From positions 21,878,504-21,942,503 of the forward strand of contig JACBWW010000015.1 in assembly GCA_020086605.1 (NCBI GenBank): 64,000 bases of DNA, read 5' to 3'. The DNA comes from Lanius collurio. Its lineage: Eukaryota; Chordata; Aves; Passeriformes; Laniidae. Shown piece after piece: positions 27,001 to 40,693 of the stretch (positions within the stretch are counted from its first letter, which is position 1; each line of letters opens with the position of its first letter). Position numbers and translations under genes: made by a program. Below the pieces are notes generated by a model that made no database searches, was not told where the DNA came from, and was given only the letters and a program-made list of their open reading frames with translations.

Positions 27001-29848
27001 ATAGGTGTCTAAATATATTGGGCACATAATGGAAAGACTGATACTTCTTTAATGATGACACTGCCAAGGTAATAAAACCTAACACCACAATGTTACCTCT
27101 TTTTACCAAAAATACACAGAAATAAACAAATAGAACATGCTGAGAAATTACACAGAAACTCCGTTAAACATTTTAAAGGGTAATAAAAATGCCTTTGGCC
27201 CGTTAAATGCACTCTACTGACTATATGAGCCAGAGCCAAAAAGTATCAAAGCATTTACAAAGAAAAAGAAATTAAAGAAAAAGGTCCAAGAGCTTGGTAG
27301 TGTATGTTCTCACAGAATAATTAAATGAATGTGCTGGGCATAACCCAGGAAAAAGCATATGGGCCATTTCATCTTACAGAAACCCAAGTGCACACACATA
27401 CACATGTACACATTATGTAAACATACATATATTTATACCCACAAGCACACTTGATATGGGCATGAGAGCCCATGTGATAGTTTGCCAGGAATATGATACA
27501 ATTAATTGTCATTCTGCCCTTATCTGTTCAACAATGTAATTGTTTTTACTTTCTCTAAATTTAAAACTCCAGAGTACATTCTAATGTTACTTTAAGAAAC
27601 CTGAATCACCTGTAAAAAAATCTTTTCCCTTTTCTCCATTATTTTTACTCTAGCACTTGAGCAAGCCTCTGCCCAGATGCAAAGAAGTGTCTCACAGTCC
27701 CAAGCCCAATTTCTTCTGAGCACTGAAATGTCCAGGGACATAAATTTTTTCCAGCTCTGTAAATGACAGATCAAACTTAAAAATAAGTAATTTTTATTTT
27801 ATTTCAGAACTGATTTATGACTAAAAAAATTTGCATATATTAACATCTGTATCAACATGTATTTCTCTATCTCTTGAGCAGTAAATTCATAAGGCAAGTT
27901 CCTAACCCTAGAACCAACCATTAAAATTACACTTTTTGTAAATTCTTTCTCAGAAATAAACTTTTTATCTATCGCTAACAACAATTCCAGATGCTGTTCT
28001 ATCCCTAAACCTGTGTACCTCTTTCTAAACTGCAATGTTTTGGGGTTTTATTCTACACATAGGTCTAGTTGCAGTAATGAACACCTCAAACCTTGTGATT
28101 GCATTTTCTGTGGTATCTCTTTATGTGGCCAGAAGAGACAGGACAGGCTCTGAGCATTAAATAATTAATGGAAAACAATATGGATGCAAATGATACTTTC
28201 TTTCAAGCTCCTGAGATCGTCTTCTCTGCTTCACACATTCCTTGTAAAGATTATCTTTTATCAAAATTTCACACCTCTACTAAATGACAATAATAACCCA
28301 CAAAGAGTCGAACTCTCTGCCACAAATAAATTGCAATCCAGTACCTTTAACCTCTTGAAAGATGACAAGGGACTCTTCTGTCATGTTATTCACAAGTCAG
28401 CTGTCTTTTTAAGGATCCAAAATACATAAAGCATCTCCTGGAGTGACACTAACTTAATTTGGATCCTTTTAGTAACAGTATTATAAAATAATAAATCACG
28501 ACCATGAAATAAGAGGATTTGGGTAATTCTGTGCGAATGAAGAAGAAATTGATGACTTGCTTGGATAAACCCAAAGACAAAGGAAACACAGACAAAAATT
28601 TTCACTTTGCTATTTGAAAAAACCACAAAAGGTTGGGAAGTCAGACTGGGATTACTCCAGCAACTGTGTACACTCCTCTCTTTATACAGGAATGGCAATT
28701 TAATCTATTTACAGTGACTTGTACCATGACCCCTGGAAGGCGTCACAATAAACTCAGAATGGATCTATGAAAAACATGTTTGAAAAATTCATATCTAACC
28801 ACACGACAAAAATTTTGGCTTCCTGTTTGAAACAGATGGAAGAGATTTCACATAAAGCCCATGTAGTTTCATTTTCTTGTGTTCAAACCCAAAACAGCTG
28901 AGGTCTAAGTGACTTAAAATCACTAAATAGTCATTTTTTCCCTTTACATAATTTAATTTTTCTCTTGCTGTTGAATTTATGCATCCTTCAGCTGCTAAGC
29001 TCATATGTGGCATGTGACCTTTGTGGAGTTTTCCATGAACATTGCTATATAGGGCTGGAGTCAGGCTAAAACAAGATGTACACACACGTGGAGGCAAGAG
29101 TAAGCACCTCTCTATGCTCATCCTAACAGCTGGGGCCAATTGAAATAATATTGTCCTGAAGAGTTTGAAATACTATGAATGGCACAAGCATACTATTTCA
29201 GATTTGGTCTCTCATACATCCATTTTTCTTCGGGTATATTGCTGGAATTGTGTAAGTAATAACAACACAAAGTAACTGACAAGGGAAAAAAAGGTATAAT
29301 AAGGATTAGCAGCACAGATAATTCCTTATCAGCCAAGCTAGGAATAAGAATATAGACATGAGTTAGAATTTCACAGATACCTTTTGGCAGCTGGCATAAA
29401 TCATAGGTGGGATGAATGAGGCGAACCTGGAATTATTGCAGACTGGCTGTTCTGCTTCAGCAATAACTGAAGAGCTCATAATGCTGATCCTGCACAGAGT
29501 ATTATCAGTAATACACATAGCTCAACCTACTAAGCTAATATAGCTCACACTATCCTGTTAATTCATTTGCCAAGCTACTCAGTCATTAACCGCTCTTGTG
29601 TTTCGTCATTTATTTAATTTCCACATTTTGTAATATTTTCATTTGCACCTAAAATCATAGAGGGCTATTAATGAAATGGAAGGTGGTTTGATATGGTATT
29701 TTCAGCAACATTTCCTGGAAAGTGTGTAAAATTATATATTAATCCAGTTAAGTCCTTGCTTTCCATCAAGGAGAGCATTTCTTGCACACAAACACACAAA
29801 ATTTTGCCTAAAAGTGTGAAATAAAGATCATTCTTTGTCTTCCTCACA

Positions 29849-30020
29849 GGATAACTCAGTTTGGAAGGAACTTGGTGAAGTGTCTGGCCTAGCCTCCTGC
29901 TACAAGAGAGGCCACACCAAGTTGTTCAGGGATGCAGGGATTCAGTTGGGACTCAAAAACTGTAAGGAATGGAGACTACACATCCTCTCTGAGCAACAGA
30001 GTATCCCAAGAAGATAACAC
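29849..30020 (-). mobile_element. CR1 fragment (3' UTR region), inverted
   Basis: The plus strand shows the complement of a CR1 3' end: CAGTTTGGAAGGAACTTGG, CCTAGCCTCCTGCTACAA and TCAGGGATGCAGGGATTCAG. It is a short 5'-truncated copy of the non-coding end only. Confidence 0.8.
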
Positions 30021-33000
30021 AGTGCAATCAATTTCATGGGCAAATCCTTAAGTGACACTCAAGATGTACATCCTTTTACTAGATTTCCTCAAAGCAAGAG
30101 AACGAAAAAGAACTGAAAAACATTCTCATCTCATTCTATTTTCATTTTTCACATGTTTACTTTTTCATTAGTTGACCTTTATAAAAATTATCAATGTGAG
30201 GCTTTTACTCCTTGTGATTCAAAATACGTATGTTTGAAAAGGAATAGGTGGGTTGTTTTTTCCCAAATTCATTATATTTCTCTTAACAGCTGCATCTGAA
30301 CTTATCTGAGACCCCTGAGATTGCATACCCTGGTTCCAGACGTACCTCTATTTGTCCACAGTGGGTGTAATAGAAATAATAATAGCACCAGCCTGGTGTG
30401 TGAGCCCAGCTTGCTGCTTTCCCTGTTGCCTGCTGCAAACGAACACAATTGCTCAACTGACATTTCCACTATTCTTGAAAGTGAAGCTAGGCCATTTAAT
30501 CAACCCTGACTGTTCTGATTTTACAAAAAAAGATAACATATTAATTTCAACTCTTTCTGTTACAAGAATTTAGTCATCTACAGTAGTTTTATATAGCACT
30601 TTTATTTTTTTTCCCTGTGTGCTTGTGATAGAGTTTTGTTTCTCCCCAGTGATAGTAGACAGGGCCTGATTAGGGCCATGAAACTTCTGCTAGGTTGCAG
30701 AGGAGTTTTTAGGAAAGGTCCTGCTAGCTATTTTTATTTTCTGGCATCATTAGATGTCTGGAAAAATGCCCTGAAAAATTTAGTCCAGGCACATTAACTT
30801 TAGGAATTGTTATATATTAACCAGAAATTTCCTCTTTCCCCACCTACTTTTAAAATTTTTAACAGTGGAATATATTGAAACATGCAGAGAACTGTAAAAC
30901 AGCCAAGAGGACTTACATAAAACCCACTTAAATGATCCACTTCTACAGCAGAATAAATCAGAGGAAATAACAGCTAAGAAAGAGGATATCCAAAGAAAGT
31001 CACTGTAAACTGCTAGTCAAAAAAAAGTGTGATATCCTTTTCAATTCCCCTTTTTCTACTTTCAAAGAGCCACAGTTTATTGGACTGCTTTCAGAAAGAC
31101 TCCCATCAAATCCATTTTGCTCTATAGAAACAAAGAAGTCACCCTTTCCCTTGGACTAGCACAGGATGTTTGCAGGCTGATTACTGGAAGGGCAGATTTG
31201 TCCCTTGGTGTTGCATTCAAATGCAGTCACTTCACATTGGGTAACAAGCATCTCCTGGGAGATGTGACAAGTGTTGAAATGTGTATGACAAACCTCATTC
31301 ATCTGTCAGATCACTGCCCCCTGCATTTCACAGCCCAGCATCTTTTGTCTGCGGGGAGGACGGGCGTGGAGTGCCTCCAAGAAGAGGGAAAGGTTGGAAA
31401 GTGTGATCAGAGCCTGAATGCACTGGCATCTGTTACAAGCACAGGGAATTGAAATGATATTTCTAAGAACTCCCGTGACCGTTAATAACCACGTATTCCA
31501 AGAAAGCTCCCAATATAGGCGCCGTCGTGAACAAAGACTGCAGGCTATAAGCAACAGCTGAGCTAACCTTCCTGCCTTTTGGGGCATGGTGCCTTTGGCC
31601 TGGAGCAGGGACAGCCACCCGGGTGCAAGGTGCGGGAGGCACTGGTGGCAAAGGGGAAGAGTGTGAGGCTCCTGCCCTGCCTCGGGGACGAGGGCACAGG
31701 CGAGAGAACAGGACCGAAGCATTGCTGCAACGCCCATGGCAGCCAGGCTGCTCCCACCCGCCACACTCCCGCGGTTCCTAAAGCTGACCAAGGCTGGGAA
31801 CACTACGGCAATTCCTCTCCTGAGGCCTTGGCTTCAGCCTCAGCTGCTCTGCGGCACAGAGTGGTCATGCTCCTTTTTGGCTCATTTTCTGCCCAAGGTC
31901 AGGCAGACAGGGAGCCCCCAGGAGATGCTGCACACATCCCAACCGCCTCTCTTATTCCAGCTTCTTAGTGTTAGTGTTTTGGAAGAAAAAGCCCCATACT
32001 CTACTGACAATCCTAGCACCCAGCAAGCAGGCAGGGCAGCCACCACTTCAACCCCTTTCCTCAAAAGACCCTCAGAGCTTGAGTTTTGGCTCCATTGGCA
32101 TTTGACTGATCACATAGATGTCCTTACCTACGCTTTAATTTCTATTTTTACTCCCCTCCGTAACATTAGCTTCAGATGTCACTGTTTTGCTTACTTTTTA
32201 ATTGAAAACTTTAACATTTTTAAGCCACTTTATATTTCCTATCTTGGCAATATTTAAAGAAGGACTACACAGATGGGCAAATAATCATATCAAGATCTGA
32301 GGCAGTGCTTCCCTTCATCTTGGTCCACTTGGGTAAACTCACACCACGTGCCAGTGTGAACTATTCTTGTAAAGAAGACAAGGGCTGTAAATCCCTGCTA
32401 AAACTTATTTAGGAAGGGTAATTTAGGCTATGCATAAGTGCCTTACATTACATATAGTACAGGTGAAATTCGGTGGGAAGGGCTCTGGCATTTGTAAGTT
32501 AGACAGACAGTACCTATTAGAGAGGCTCCAAATTCTGAGCAAATGTAAGATAATATAATTTTATACAGCAATTTTACATGTAGTCTCTTCAGAAAGAAAC
32601 ACCAAACCCTTTTCAATTCCACAGTCCCCAACCTTTACAATTAAATAAATTCCCTTCAGTTACTGCCAGGTATTCCCTGTGCAAATGCACTGTAGCATTA
32701 TCTCAGTTCTGAAGAGGTGTTTAGAAGGCTTGGACATTATGTGAGCTCTGCAAAGATGCAAACATTTACTCTCTCCTTTCTCTTTTACAAAGCACTTGCA
32801 TCTGTCCTCCTTGCGTTTTCCCCAGGGAGAAGGAAAGCTGGGTGCACCCTGAAACAGCACTGGCAGCCTGAACCATGATGAAATGCAAGCATATGATAAA
32901 TGCAATGGGGCTGCTCCTACCTTGGGTACACATGAATTAGGAATCACAGCTACAGAACGTAGTTTTGTTGAAGATATCCATGTCCTTCTTTCTTACTGCA

Positions 33001-36000
33001 AAGATTTTATGCCAAAGTTGGCAAGTTATCCCAGCAAGCTCTGGGATACCTGTTTTGTTAGAATAATTTGCCACTGAATTAAGTTTCTCTGTAAACCTTT
33101 TATTTCTTACTGTGCTCTAGTGTATTGGGGGGGCACCTGAGACTCACTTGTAAAACTGCAGGTGTTGGGTTTTCTTGAACACAGTGTAATTCTCACATGG
33201 AGTTTTAAAACTTAAAGCCCACTCTCCTGCATGAAGGTGGTCTAACTCCTGACAGGTAAGTGGCTGCTTGGACACTTGGTCTCACTGTACTCCTTCCCAT
33301 GGCACTGCCTTTGGCTCCTCCACAGCACTGCAGAAGGGAAACCATGCCTGCCAGCTGGGCACACTGGTAAACAAAGCCAAGGACTTGACACATGGAAAAT
33401 CCTCTCCAACTCAAGTGGGGAAGCTCTGATAAAACACACAGGGTTTTAAGATAACCCCTAGAAAAACTGCACCTGCTTTCTTATAAAAAGATGCAATGGA
33501 TAGCAGCAGTTGCAGCCATCTAACCAGCTTCAGACAGCCTCTTATCTGTTCACTTCATCTATAAATATCTATTTCCTCCTGTAATTCTAACATTAAACTC
33601 CCTTAGCTTGAATCTGCCCAGCTCTAGAACAGTGACACGGTTTAGGCTTGACATCTTGGACCTCCATGCAACAAGAACTGGGAGGTCACTGCTGCTGACT
33701 TGAAGGTAGCTTTGTTACTCCACAGGGTGCGTGGCACGCAAACACAGACCTGGGAAGCAGCAGGATAGCACAGACCCAATGACTGCAGCTCTTCCTAGCT
33801 ATGCAAACATATCATGTGAAATACTAAATCTATCAGTGGTCCAGAATCAAAAATTACCATTTGCTGGCTCTCAGGCAGCCATAACTTTTGGGAGAAGACT
33901 CATGCTGGAACTAGAATCACATAAGCAATTGTACTGACTCAAGATCACTTAAACTTGTTACCGTCCTCAAATTCAACCATGCAGTGTAAAAATAGTGTTA
34001 TGAATCATTTTGATAAAATCCACCTTCTACACAAAATGACAAATGTGAGGAGCTTAGAAAATGTGCAGATTGCCTGGATCTGCAAGCGAGAGAGGAAGCC
34101 TGTTCAATTTCAAAACAATAATAATTTAAAAAGAAAAAGGTTAGGAATATAAACATTGATAAACTTGCCTTACAAATATTATTTTAAAGATGCCTGTGAC
34201 AAACTGCTAGAAGTCAAAGCCTAATAAAGCAGTTATCTTCAAGGGGACTTCTTTACATGTTTAAGAGGAGGCACGTGCTTCAGGGCTTTGCTGGGTTCCA
34301 GGCAGATTGTCCTTATAACAAGCATTGTGGTACCTGCAGTCTCTGCCTTATTCCAGTGGGCATTTCCCTGTGTCCAAACCCCAGACCACAAATCCCAGAG
34401 TGCTGTAACAGAGTTGCTCTGTCTCAAACCAGCAACCAAGAATGAGAGAAGGGCTACAGGTTGTGCTTTATGTTTAGCATCTTTATGAGGCAGAACATAA
34501 GGTTTTCTATTCTTTGCATACATCTGCAGAGTATTATCCATATGACAACCATAACAAAAGAAAGAAAATCAAAACCAGACTTACTGGAATTAATACAAAA
34601 TAAACAGTTTGCTTAATATCTCTGGCTAATTTATCTTAGTGCAAAAGTGAAGCAAATGCTTCTGTCTAAACTTGGAGGTGGTGGTGGAGATTAGGAAAAC
34701 ACCAAAATATTTAGCTTACCTCACCTGAAAGCAATCGCCTCTTTGATCTTGTTTTGCTTGAATTGCCAGCACCACTTCTTCTCCAGGATCATCAATTCCT
34801 TCTCCATCTCTGCTCTTTTCCATGCAGTTGCATGGTACTTGGTAGCTGGCTGGAGTTAAACCATGGCAGGCCTTCATTTCTGTAGCTGCACAGACACAAG
34901 CCCTATAGATTTTACACTACTCAAGTCATATCACTGTGCTGTGCTTGGCCTTTGCTGCTAATATTACCTTGGATTTACTTTTACACCCTAAACCTCTTAA
35001 CAGTTTGAGCTTTGAACCAGACCAAGAGCACTGATGTAAACACAATAGGATTTGTCTCTGCTGTATGGATTATATTCCATTAAAAGGACATATGTAAGGC
35101 TGAAAAGTAAGGGACCTTGTTAGGTAGTAGATGGTGCGAATTCAGTCCTCTTTGGATATAGCCTCCAGTTAACTGGATGCTCCAGTTTTCCATAGCATTC
35201 CCACTGCCAGCATGGCATGTGTTGGCTGAGATGCAGATCCTAATTTTTAAGGATGTTGGAACTCAGATGAACAAGCCTCCAGAAAGCTGATGGATCAAAA
35301 CCAAAGTGAAGTTACACTATTTTTGTTATTACACATATAACTATGTATAATTAGAGAAAATAGTCTTTATCATGCAGCATGTTGGGCTCACCTAACACAA
35401 TCACATTACCAAGTTCATTGGTGAGGAACATGGAGCACACTGATGGATAAATATTGGTTTGCGTGGTTCTTTTCCCATTTTATCTCTGATTAAATACAAT
35501 TCTATGAGCTAAGATATACTCCCAAACACTGAAAATGCTTTGTGTATTTAAATGTTCTCCAAGTTCATCCCATGTGCTTTTCAGAGCCTTATCTCCATAC
35601 TGCCTCATGAGAGCCAGCTGGGGCTGGACAGGCCCCAGGCGAAGGAAACTTGGATGAGGAGGGAAAAGCAGAAGCTCCTGGACGCTTCCTCTATCCACAG
35701 TCCAGGACACCAGCCTGGCCAAAGCAGTTTCCCAAGACTGCACAAGGCGAGGCCTTTCACTCCTCCAGCATCCCCATCAAGCAGCTGTGGTACCCCACAG
35801 TGCAGAGCCATTTCAAACCACAGCTGGGGCAGGTGGCCAGGGAAGGGGCAGGGCATCCTTCCAGATGGACAGGAACTCCAAACAAGGCAGCACTGACAAA
35901 ATGATAAAGGCAAGATCAGATCTTCAAGCAGTTAATAGGATCCAGCTGACTTAGAGGAGGATATGAAATCTATGCAAATCTACATAACCCACTAACCCAA

Positions 36001-37347
36001 AGAAGCAATGGATTTGTTTATCCATGAACTACACCAAAAAGCTTCCAGAAACGTGTCAGCTTCCAGAGCAGCTGGATGCCCCTTGCACAGGGACATGGTT
36101 TAGCTCTGGCACTCAGTGTCTCACTGAACAGCATTTTAATCAGCATTTGGAGAACAGCAGTTCAAACTTTACATATAGCAATACACAAAACCCTAAATTT
36201 AATTATTCGGTGAGGTTTTGCAGTCCATTTCATCCCCCACAAATTATGGTACTGCACAAGGGCTGCAGCAGCTTTCTGCTTTCACAGCCCCACGGAGCTG
36301 CTGTTCAGAATTTCCAAATGGACTTTAGCAGAGGTGGCCATGCCAAGAGCTGGAAGAAGTTCAGAGATGCAAAGCCCTGGGGGAATTTGAGATAGGGCTG
36401 CTACCTACAGACAGCACAGAATGGGATGGTGTCATTTGAAGCAGCAGCTGGCACTGTAAAGTTAAACAAATCTCACTTCAGCCTCTGGGCAGCCCCAGAT
36501 CAGCTGATGGCAAAAAAGGATTTGCTTGTGCTCATGTACATTGTGAAGATAAAAAAAGCTATTTGATCTCAAAGAAAAAAGCTGGCAGAAGGAAAATGTG
36601 CATAATTTGGTGATTAATATAAATACAGAATAGGGAGGAGGAAAAGTCCCTTTCCATGAGGCTGCAAGGTCTGTGTGCCCCTTAGGTTCCCCTTAGTAGC
36701 ATCCTGCCTGCTGTTTTACCTTGCCATGCCCAAATCATCCCACTTTTTCAGACCACGTGCTCATCAATCTCTGACAGGAAACCACTGACAAAACAGCCTG
36801 CCTTGCACAAGCTCTTGCCCTGTTTCTACAGTGTTTCCTACTGTCACCTCCTCTTTCCTCCTGCCACTGTGCCCTGAGTCCTGGCCTCTGCTGCAGCTCA
36901 CTTTTCCCTTCTGTCTCTACAGTGACTGAAAGCACAACTAAAAATTGCTGTGCAGCACACCTTTTCTCCCCTCCACGAGTAAGATAAGAACTTACTGTAT
37001 GTTCATGGCAAGACATGAAGGACAGAATAGCAAACACTGTTACTGTTCAAAAAAAAAATTATTTGAATATAAATTTCCATCCTGGTTGATTCTGCAAACC
37101 CCTGCCAGGAAGAAGTTAAGAGTCTTCTCTCAACACGCTCCCTGAAAAAAAAGTAAGTCATTACACTAACTTAGACATATTGGTAAGAGTAGGCTCACAC
37201 TTGCCCTCAACAGTGATTATCCTCAAGTAATTAAAAAACCTAATCAATATTTAAGCCTCTAAAGACGTATTTTTGGGCCTCTGGATGTGGGATAACAAAG
37301 GGTCAAGGTCACCAGGGTGCTGCTGGGTGGAGGGATGGGAGATGAAT
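30021..37347. other. Intergenic block with two GC-richer patches
   Basis: No supported gene. A CpG-containing patch lies at ~31340-31960 and a GC-rich patch without many CpGs at ~35580-35900. Open frames of 100-170 codons in both are on both strands and show no family resemblance. Confidence 0.55.
31340..31960. promoter_or_regulatory. Weak CpG-containing GC patch, possible minor promoter
   Basis: The patch holds roughly twenty CpGs over the core 450 bp (for example GGCGCCGTCG near 31517-31526 and CCGCGGTT near 31770), far above its surroundings. No clear first-exon donor was settled on. It could be an alternative promoter, an old repeat or a non-coding transcript. Confidence 0.2.
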
Positions 37348-37507
37348 GGCAGAGAGACAGCAAGCAGGGGCATTTGTTGGGAAGGACTGGCGAGGATTGG
37401 AGCTTTTGTCAATATCTCCCCAGTGGCAGGATCTATCCAAGGAAGAAGCTGGAGTCTGGATGTAGGTGGCAATCCACAACTCCCATATATTGAATGTCAT
37501 TTAAATG
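37348..37507 (+). repeat. 160-bp duplicated segment, copy 1
   Basis: It starts GGCAGAGAGACAGCAAGC and ends GTCATTTAAATG. It matches copy 2 without gaps and with six differences that I count by eye (five transitions, one transversion). Similarity stops sharply at both ends. I see no target-site duplication, terminal inverted repeat or poly-A, and do not recognise the family. Confidence 0.95.
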
Positions 37508-40302
37508 TTTGCATCTTCTGTGTAGAAGAACAAAGATCATCATGTTTCTCCCATCACATTCCAAATTATAACTCCCTCTTTCATGGTAATACATAATGTT
37601 GTACAAATAGCAATGCAGTGCTGCCATGAGACACCACAATCCTTGAATTCTAATTACCACTGAGCAGAAAAAGACAAGATTTTCCTACTACAGCCATGAA
37701 ACTGCCTTTAAGATGAATATGGTACTAGGAAACTTATGCCAAAGCTCTGTAACCTCATAAAAGACTTTTTTTTTTGAGGGGGGGAGGGAGGTGGGTAGCA
37801 TATCACAGGCTTGATCAGAGCATCCTCAGAAACTGATTGCCACCACAGACACCCACTTGGAAAAAAATTAAAAAGAAGCATCAAAAAAATAACATGCAAG
37901 ATTTAAAGACAAATTTGCAGCCTTATTGTAGCATCATTTAACTTCCACTTATACATACCGATTTATTTCAGAGAAAGTCCAACCTGTTTTCTTCCCCAGA
38001 TAACACTTGTCTGAATTTCCTCTACTGATTGTCAGTGGGTACCACATGTGGAAAAAAAGGTCACACTTTTTTAGCAGATTAACTTCACTGGGGCTGTTTA
38101 AAGTCAAGTGTAAGTCCAGGATTGGAACTTAGGTAAAAGGAAATCCTGATAATACCAAGGTCCAAATCCTTCGTGTAATTCTGATCTTGCTCACTGGACA
38201 AATGTAAGCATAAAATTAAAGTAGCTTTGATACCAGTCATTTTTAACTTGGAGGGGAGTAAGTTGAAATCAGTGAGGTTGTACTCACTTAGGTTATCCAT
38301 TATTTTGGCCCTATACTTGTTTTCATGTGTTTCCCTTTTGCTTGATGGATTTTGAGGGAAATAAAGACTTTATGTGGGATGTAGTATCTCGAGTTATTTT
38401 TCCAGCGGAAACTTCTGGGTGGGAAAACTTGACACTGGGAAAAGCGAGCCAAAATACAGTGCAAGTTTATATTTACCAAAGGATCATTTGACATTTCATT
38501 GATGCATCACAAAGAGAAATAAGGGACACACCTGACAGGATTATCTTGTACTGAAATGTTTTAAAACAAACAATGGCACTGCCCAGCAATAAGAAAAAGC
38601 AAAGCAAAGGCAAAAGAACTGAAAAGAAAACAACTGTGATTCTATGGAAAGGGTGAATATTACTCAGAGCACAATGACACAATCTTCAGTCTCACAGTAC
38701 AGGAGAAACATTTTAAAGTATACCCAAAAAATGCTAGATATTTTTCAATAGTTCAAGGTATTAACAGAGCAAACACAAAAGTGCTTTATTACAACTTGCA
38801 TACCCTATCATCTTAAGTATTTTTTTAAAAATCAGCCATGCATAAATTTTAGTGTGGTGATTTTAAATTTCTTTAGAGACGATTATTGCTTCCACTCCAT
38901 CTTATTATAAAATGCTGTTCTCACAGAACTTTCACAAGATCTCTAATGACACAGTGGTTTTCTATCCCCAAACTGCCATACATAAAATAGATGGGGGCTT
39001 ATCAGAGATTTGCTCTATTTTTCAGTTTCCTATCTAAGCCAACCTCAACTTTCCTGGCAAATGACAATGAAAAAGACCATTAGGCAAAGCAATAACAGTA
39101 ATGTAAAAGCTCATTATAAGCCCAATTCGTAAAATTAAAAGCTGTAGTGTGCAGTATGCACAAGTAAAACTGAAAACCAAGTTTAAGTATACCAAACAAG
39201 ATTATAAATTAGCTGTTGTTTTTCTGTCTGAGAAAAGCCATTCTTTAATGAGCTTGGAAACACAGCTAAATATTTTCTTTCATAAATGCAAGAAAAAGCC
39301 ATACCACTTTTGAGACTTCTGCTGGGCAGCTTTTTCTGGTCTCTCTTTTCCTCTTTTAAATTTTAAATACTGCATAGGAACCATTTGCTCTGTGAGGTTC
39401 CCATAGTTAGGACCAAACCCTTCTCAGAGGAATTTTGGCACCTTATTAATTAGCTGGTTATGAGAAGGAGCTGCACTCTTTCAGTGACTCCTATTTCGCC
39501 ATCAGTAAAGTGTGATACCATAATAAATTTCCATCAAGCAAACTATTTCTGGTAATTCCCCCTAATTAACACCAGACTGCTAATAATAAATTAGGCCCTA
39601 TGTGTTTCTGATATAACCAAGATCTTGTCTGAGCACAAGATATTAACCAATGTCCCAAGAAAGTAAAACTTGAACCTAAATTAAGCCTTTGCTGGTAAAA
39701 GGATTTATATGCAATTTTGTGAGAAACCCTTTGAAGATCTCATATAGTGCATTTTGACCAGCAAATATTTTGAGTGACAGAGAGATTTGTTCTGTGCTGA
39801 GCAGTGAAAGTGGATTTATTGTGAAAACACACCATTGAGTTTTAAGCCTATAAATCTTACACTGGATTACAACATCTTAATGAATGAATGACAGATCTCT
39901 TTTTTTTTTTTGGTCGGTGCATTTTAATGTTACATGACGTTGTGATTGATAGAAACCAAACCTTTGCCATTAAAATGTCAAATGCAGACTTCATGCCTTT
40001 AAAAATTTGGCTTCTGGAGCTTAATGTACTGTTTGCAAATAGACTTGCATTTGTCTTGCTCATAGCCTAAACACTGAAGGGGAGGCAAGTTTTCTGTAAA
40101 ATTGCCTCTAAATTTTATAGAGCTGTGTGCAGTGTTTTCCTTTGCCTGTGTAAATAAAGGTAGAAAACAACAGTGCATTTGCCTGGTTATGAGATGCTCA
40201 GCTAAGGGGATTCTTACCAGACTGGTATTATCATGAAGGAATTGGCCATGTTAGAGCAGACATTTAAGTGTCCCACAGTGAAAACAGACTGCTGCAGGCC
40301 AA
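37508..40302. other. Sequence between the two copies of the 160-bp repeat
   Basis: No gene or recognised repeat. It contains an A/T-rich stretch and a repeat-free region at ~38340-38540 that looks conserved in composition. A T-run lies at 39900-39911. Confidence 0.55.
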
Positions 40303-40462
40303 GGCAGAGAGACAGCAAGCAGGGGCATTTGTTGGGAAGGACTGGCGAGGATTGGAGCTTTTGCCAGTATCTCCCCAGTGTCAGGACCTGTCCAAGGAAG
40401 AAGCTGGAGTCTGGATGTAGGTGGCAATCCACAACTCCTATATATTGAATGTCATTTAAATG
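40303..40462 (+). repeat. 160-bp duplicated segment, copy 2
   Basis: This is the direct repeat of the segment at 37348-37507, 2.96 kb away and in the same orientation. On the minus strand it keeps a frame open (LNDIQYIGVVDCHLHPDSS onward) that is broken by a TAG in copy 1. This is probably incidental. It lies ~230 bp from a CR1 copy. Confidence 0.95.
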
Positions 40463-40693
40463 AACACTAGAGACAATGCTTGCCAGAGCAGGCTGTATTT
40501 CCTCAGACAGTGTCAACATAGGAAAAATATGAAACCCTTCCAGGCAAACAGTGCAAAGTTTTCTGGATGGGCAGTAGAATGGAGTAAGGATAGCAAATAA
40601 ACAGTAATTGGTCAATGTAAGTTTTACATTGTTACACATTCTACAGTGTTCAACACGGTATTTACATCTTTCCATCCATCTTGAGAAAAGATG

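Larger units (their letters stand above)
17271..29848. other. Intergenic block, no supported gene
   Basis: 12.6 kb with simple runs (20173-20184, 20223-20238, 24009-24029), a small CpG/E-box patch at 24971-25020 and an ATGT-rich stretch at ~25484-25520. The first ~450 bp are more GC-rich and unlike the flanks; they could be an unrecognised repeat joined to the CR1 fragment. A repeat-free stretch at ~29320-29720 resembles conserved non-coding DNA. Confidence 0.55.

Noticed and set aside
31306..32257. 165-codon minus and 173-codon plus frames in the 31-32 kb GC patch
   Set aside because: Overlapping on opposite strands, no family resemblance, no splice or start context that favours either.
35552..35913. 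Overlapping 102-114-codon frames in the 35.6-kb GC-rich patch
   Set aside because: Open on both strands with low-complexity Pro/Ser content; no recognisable domain.
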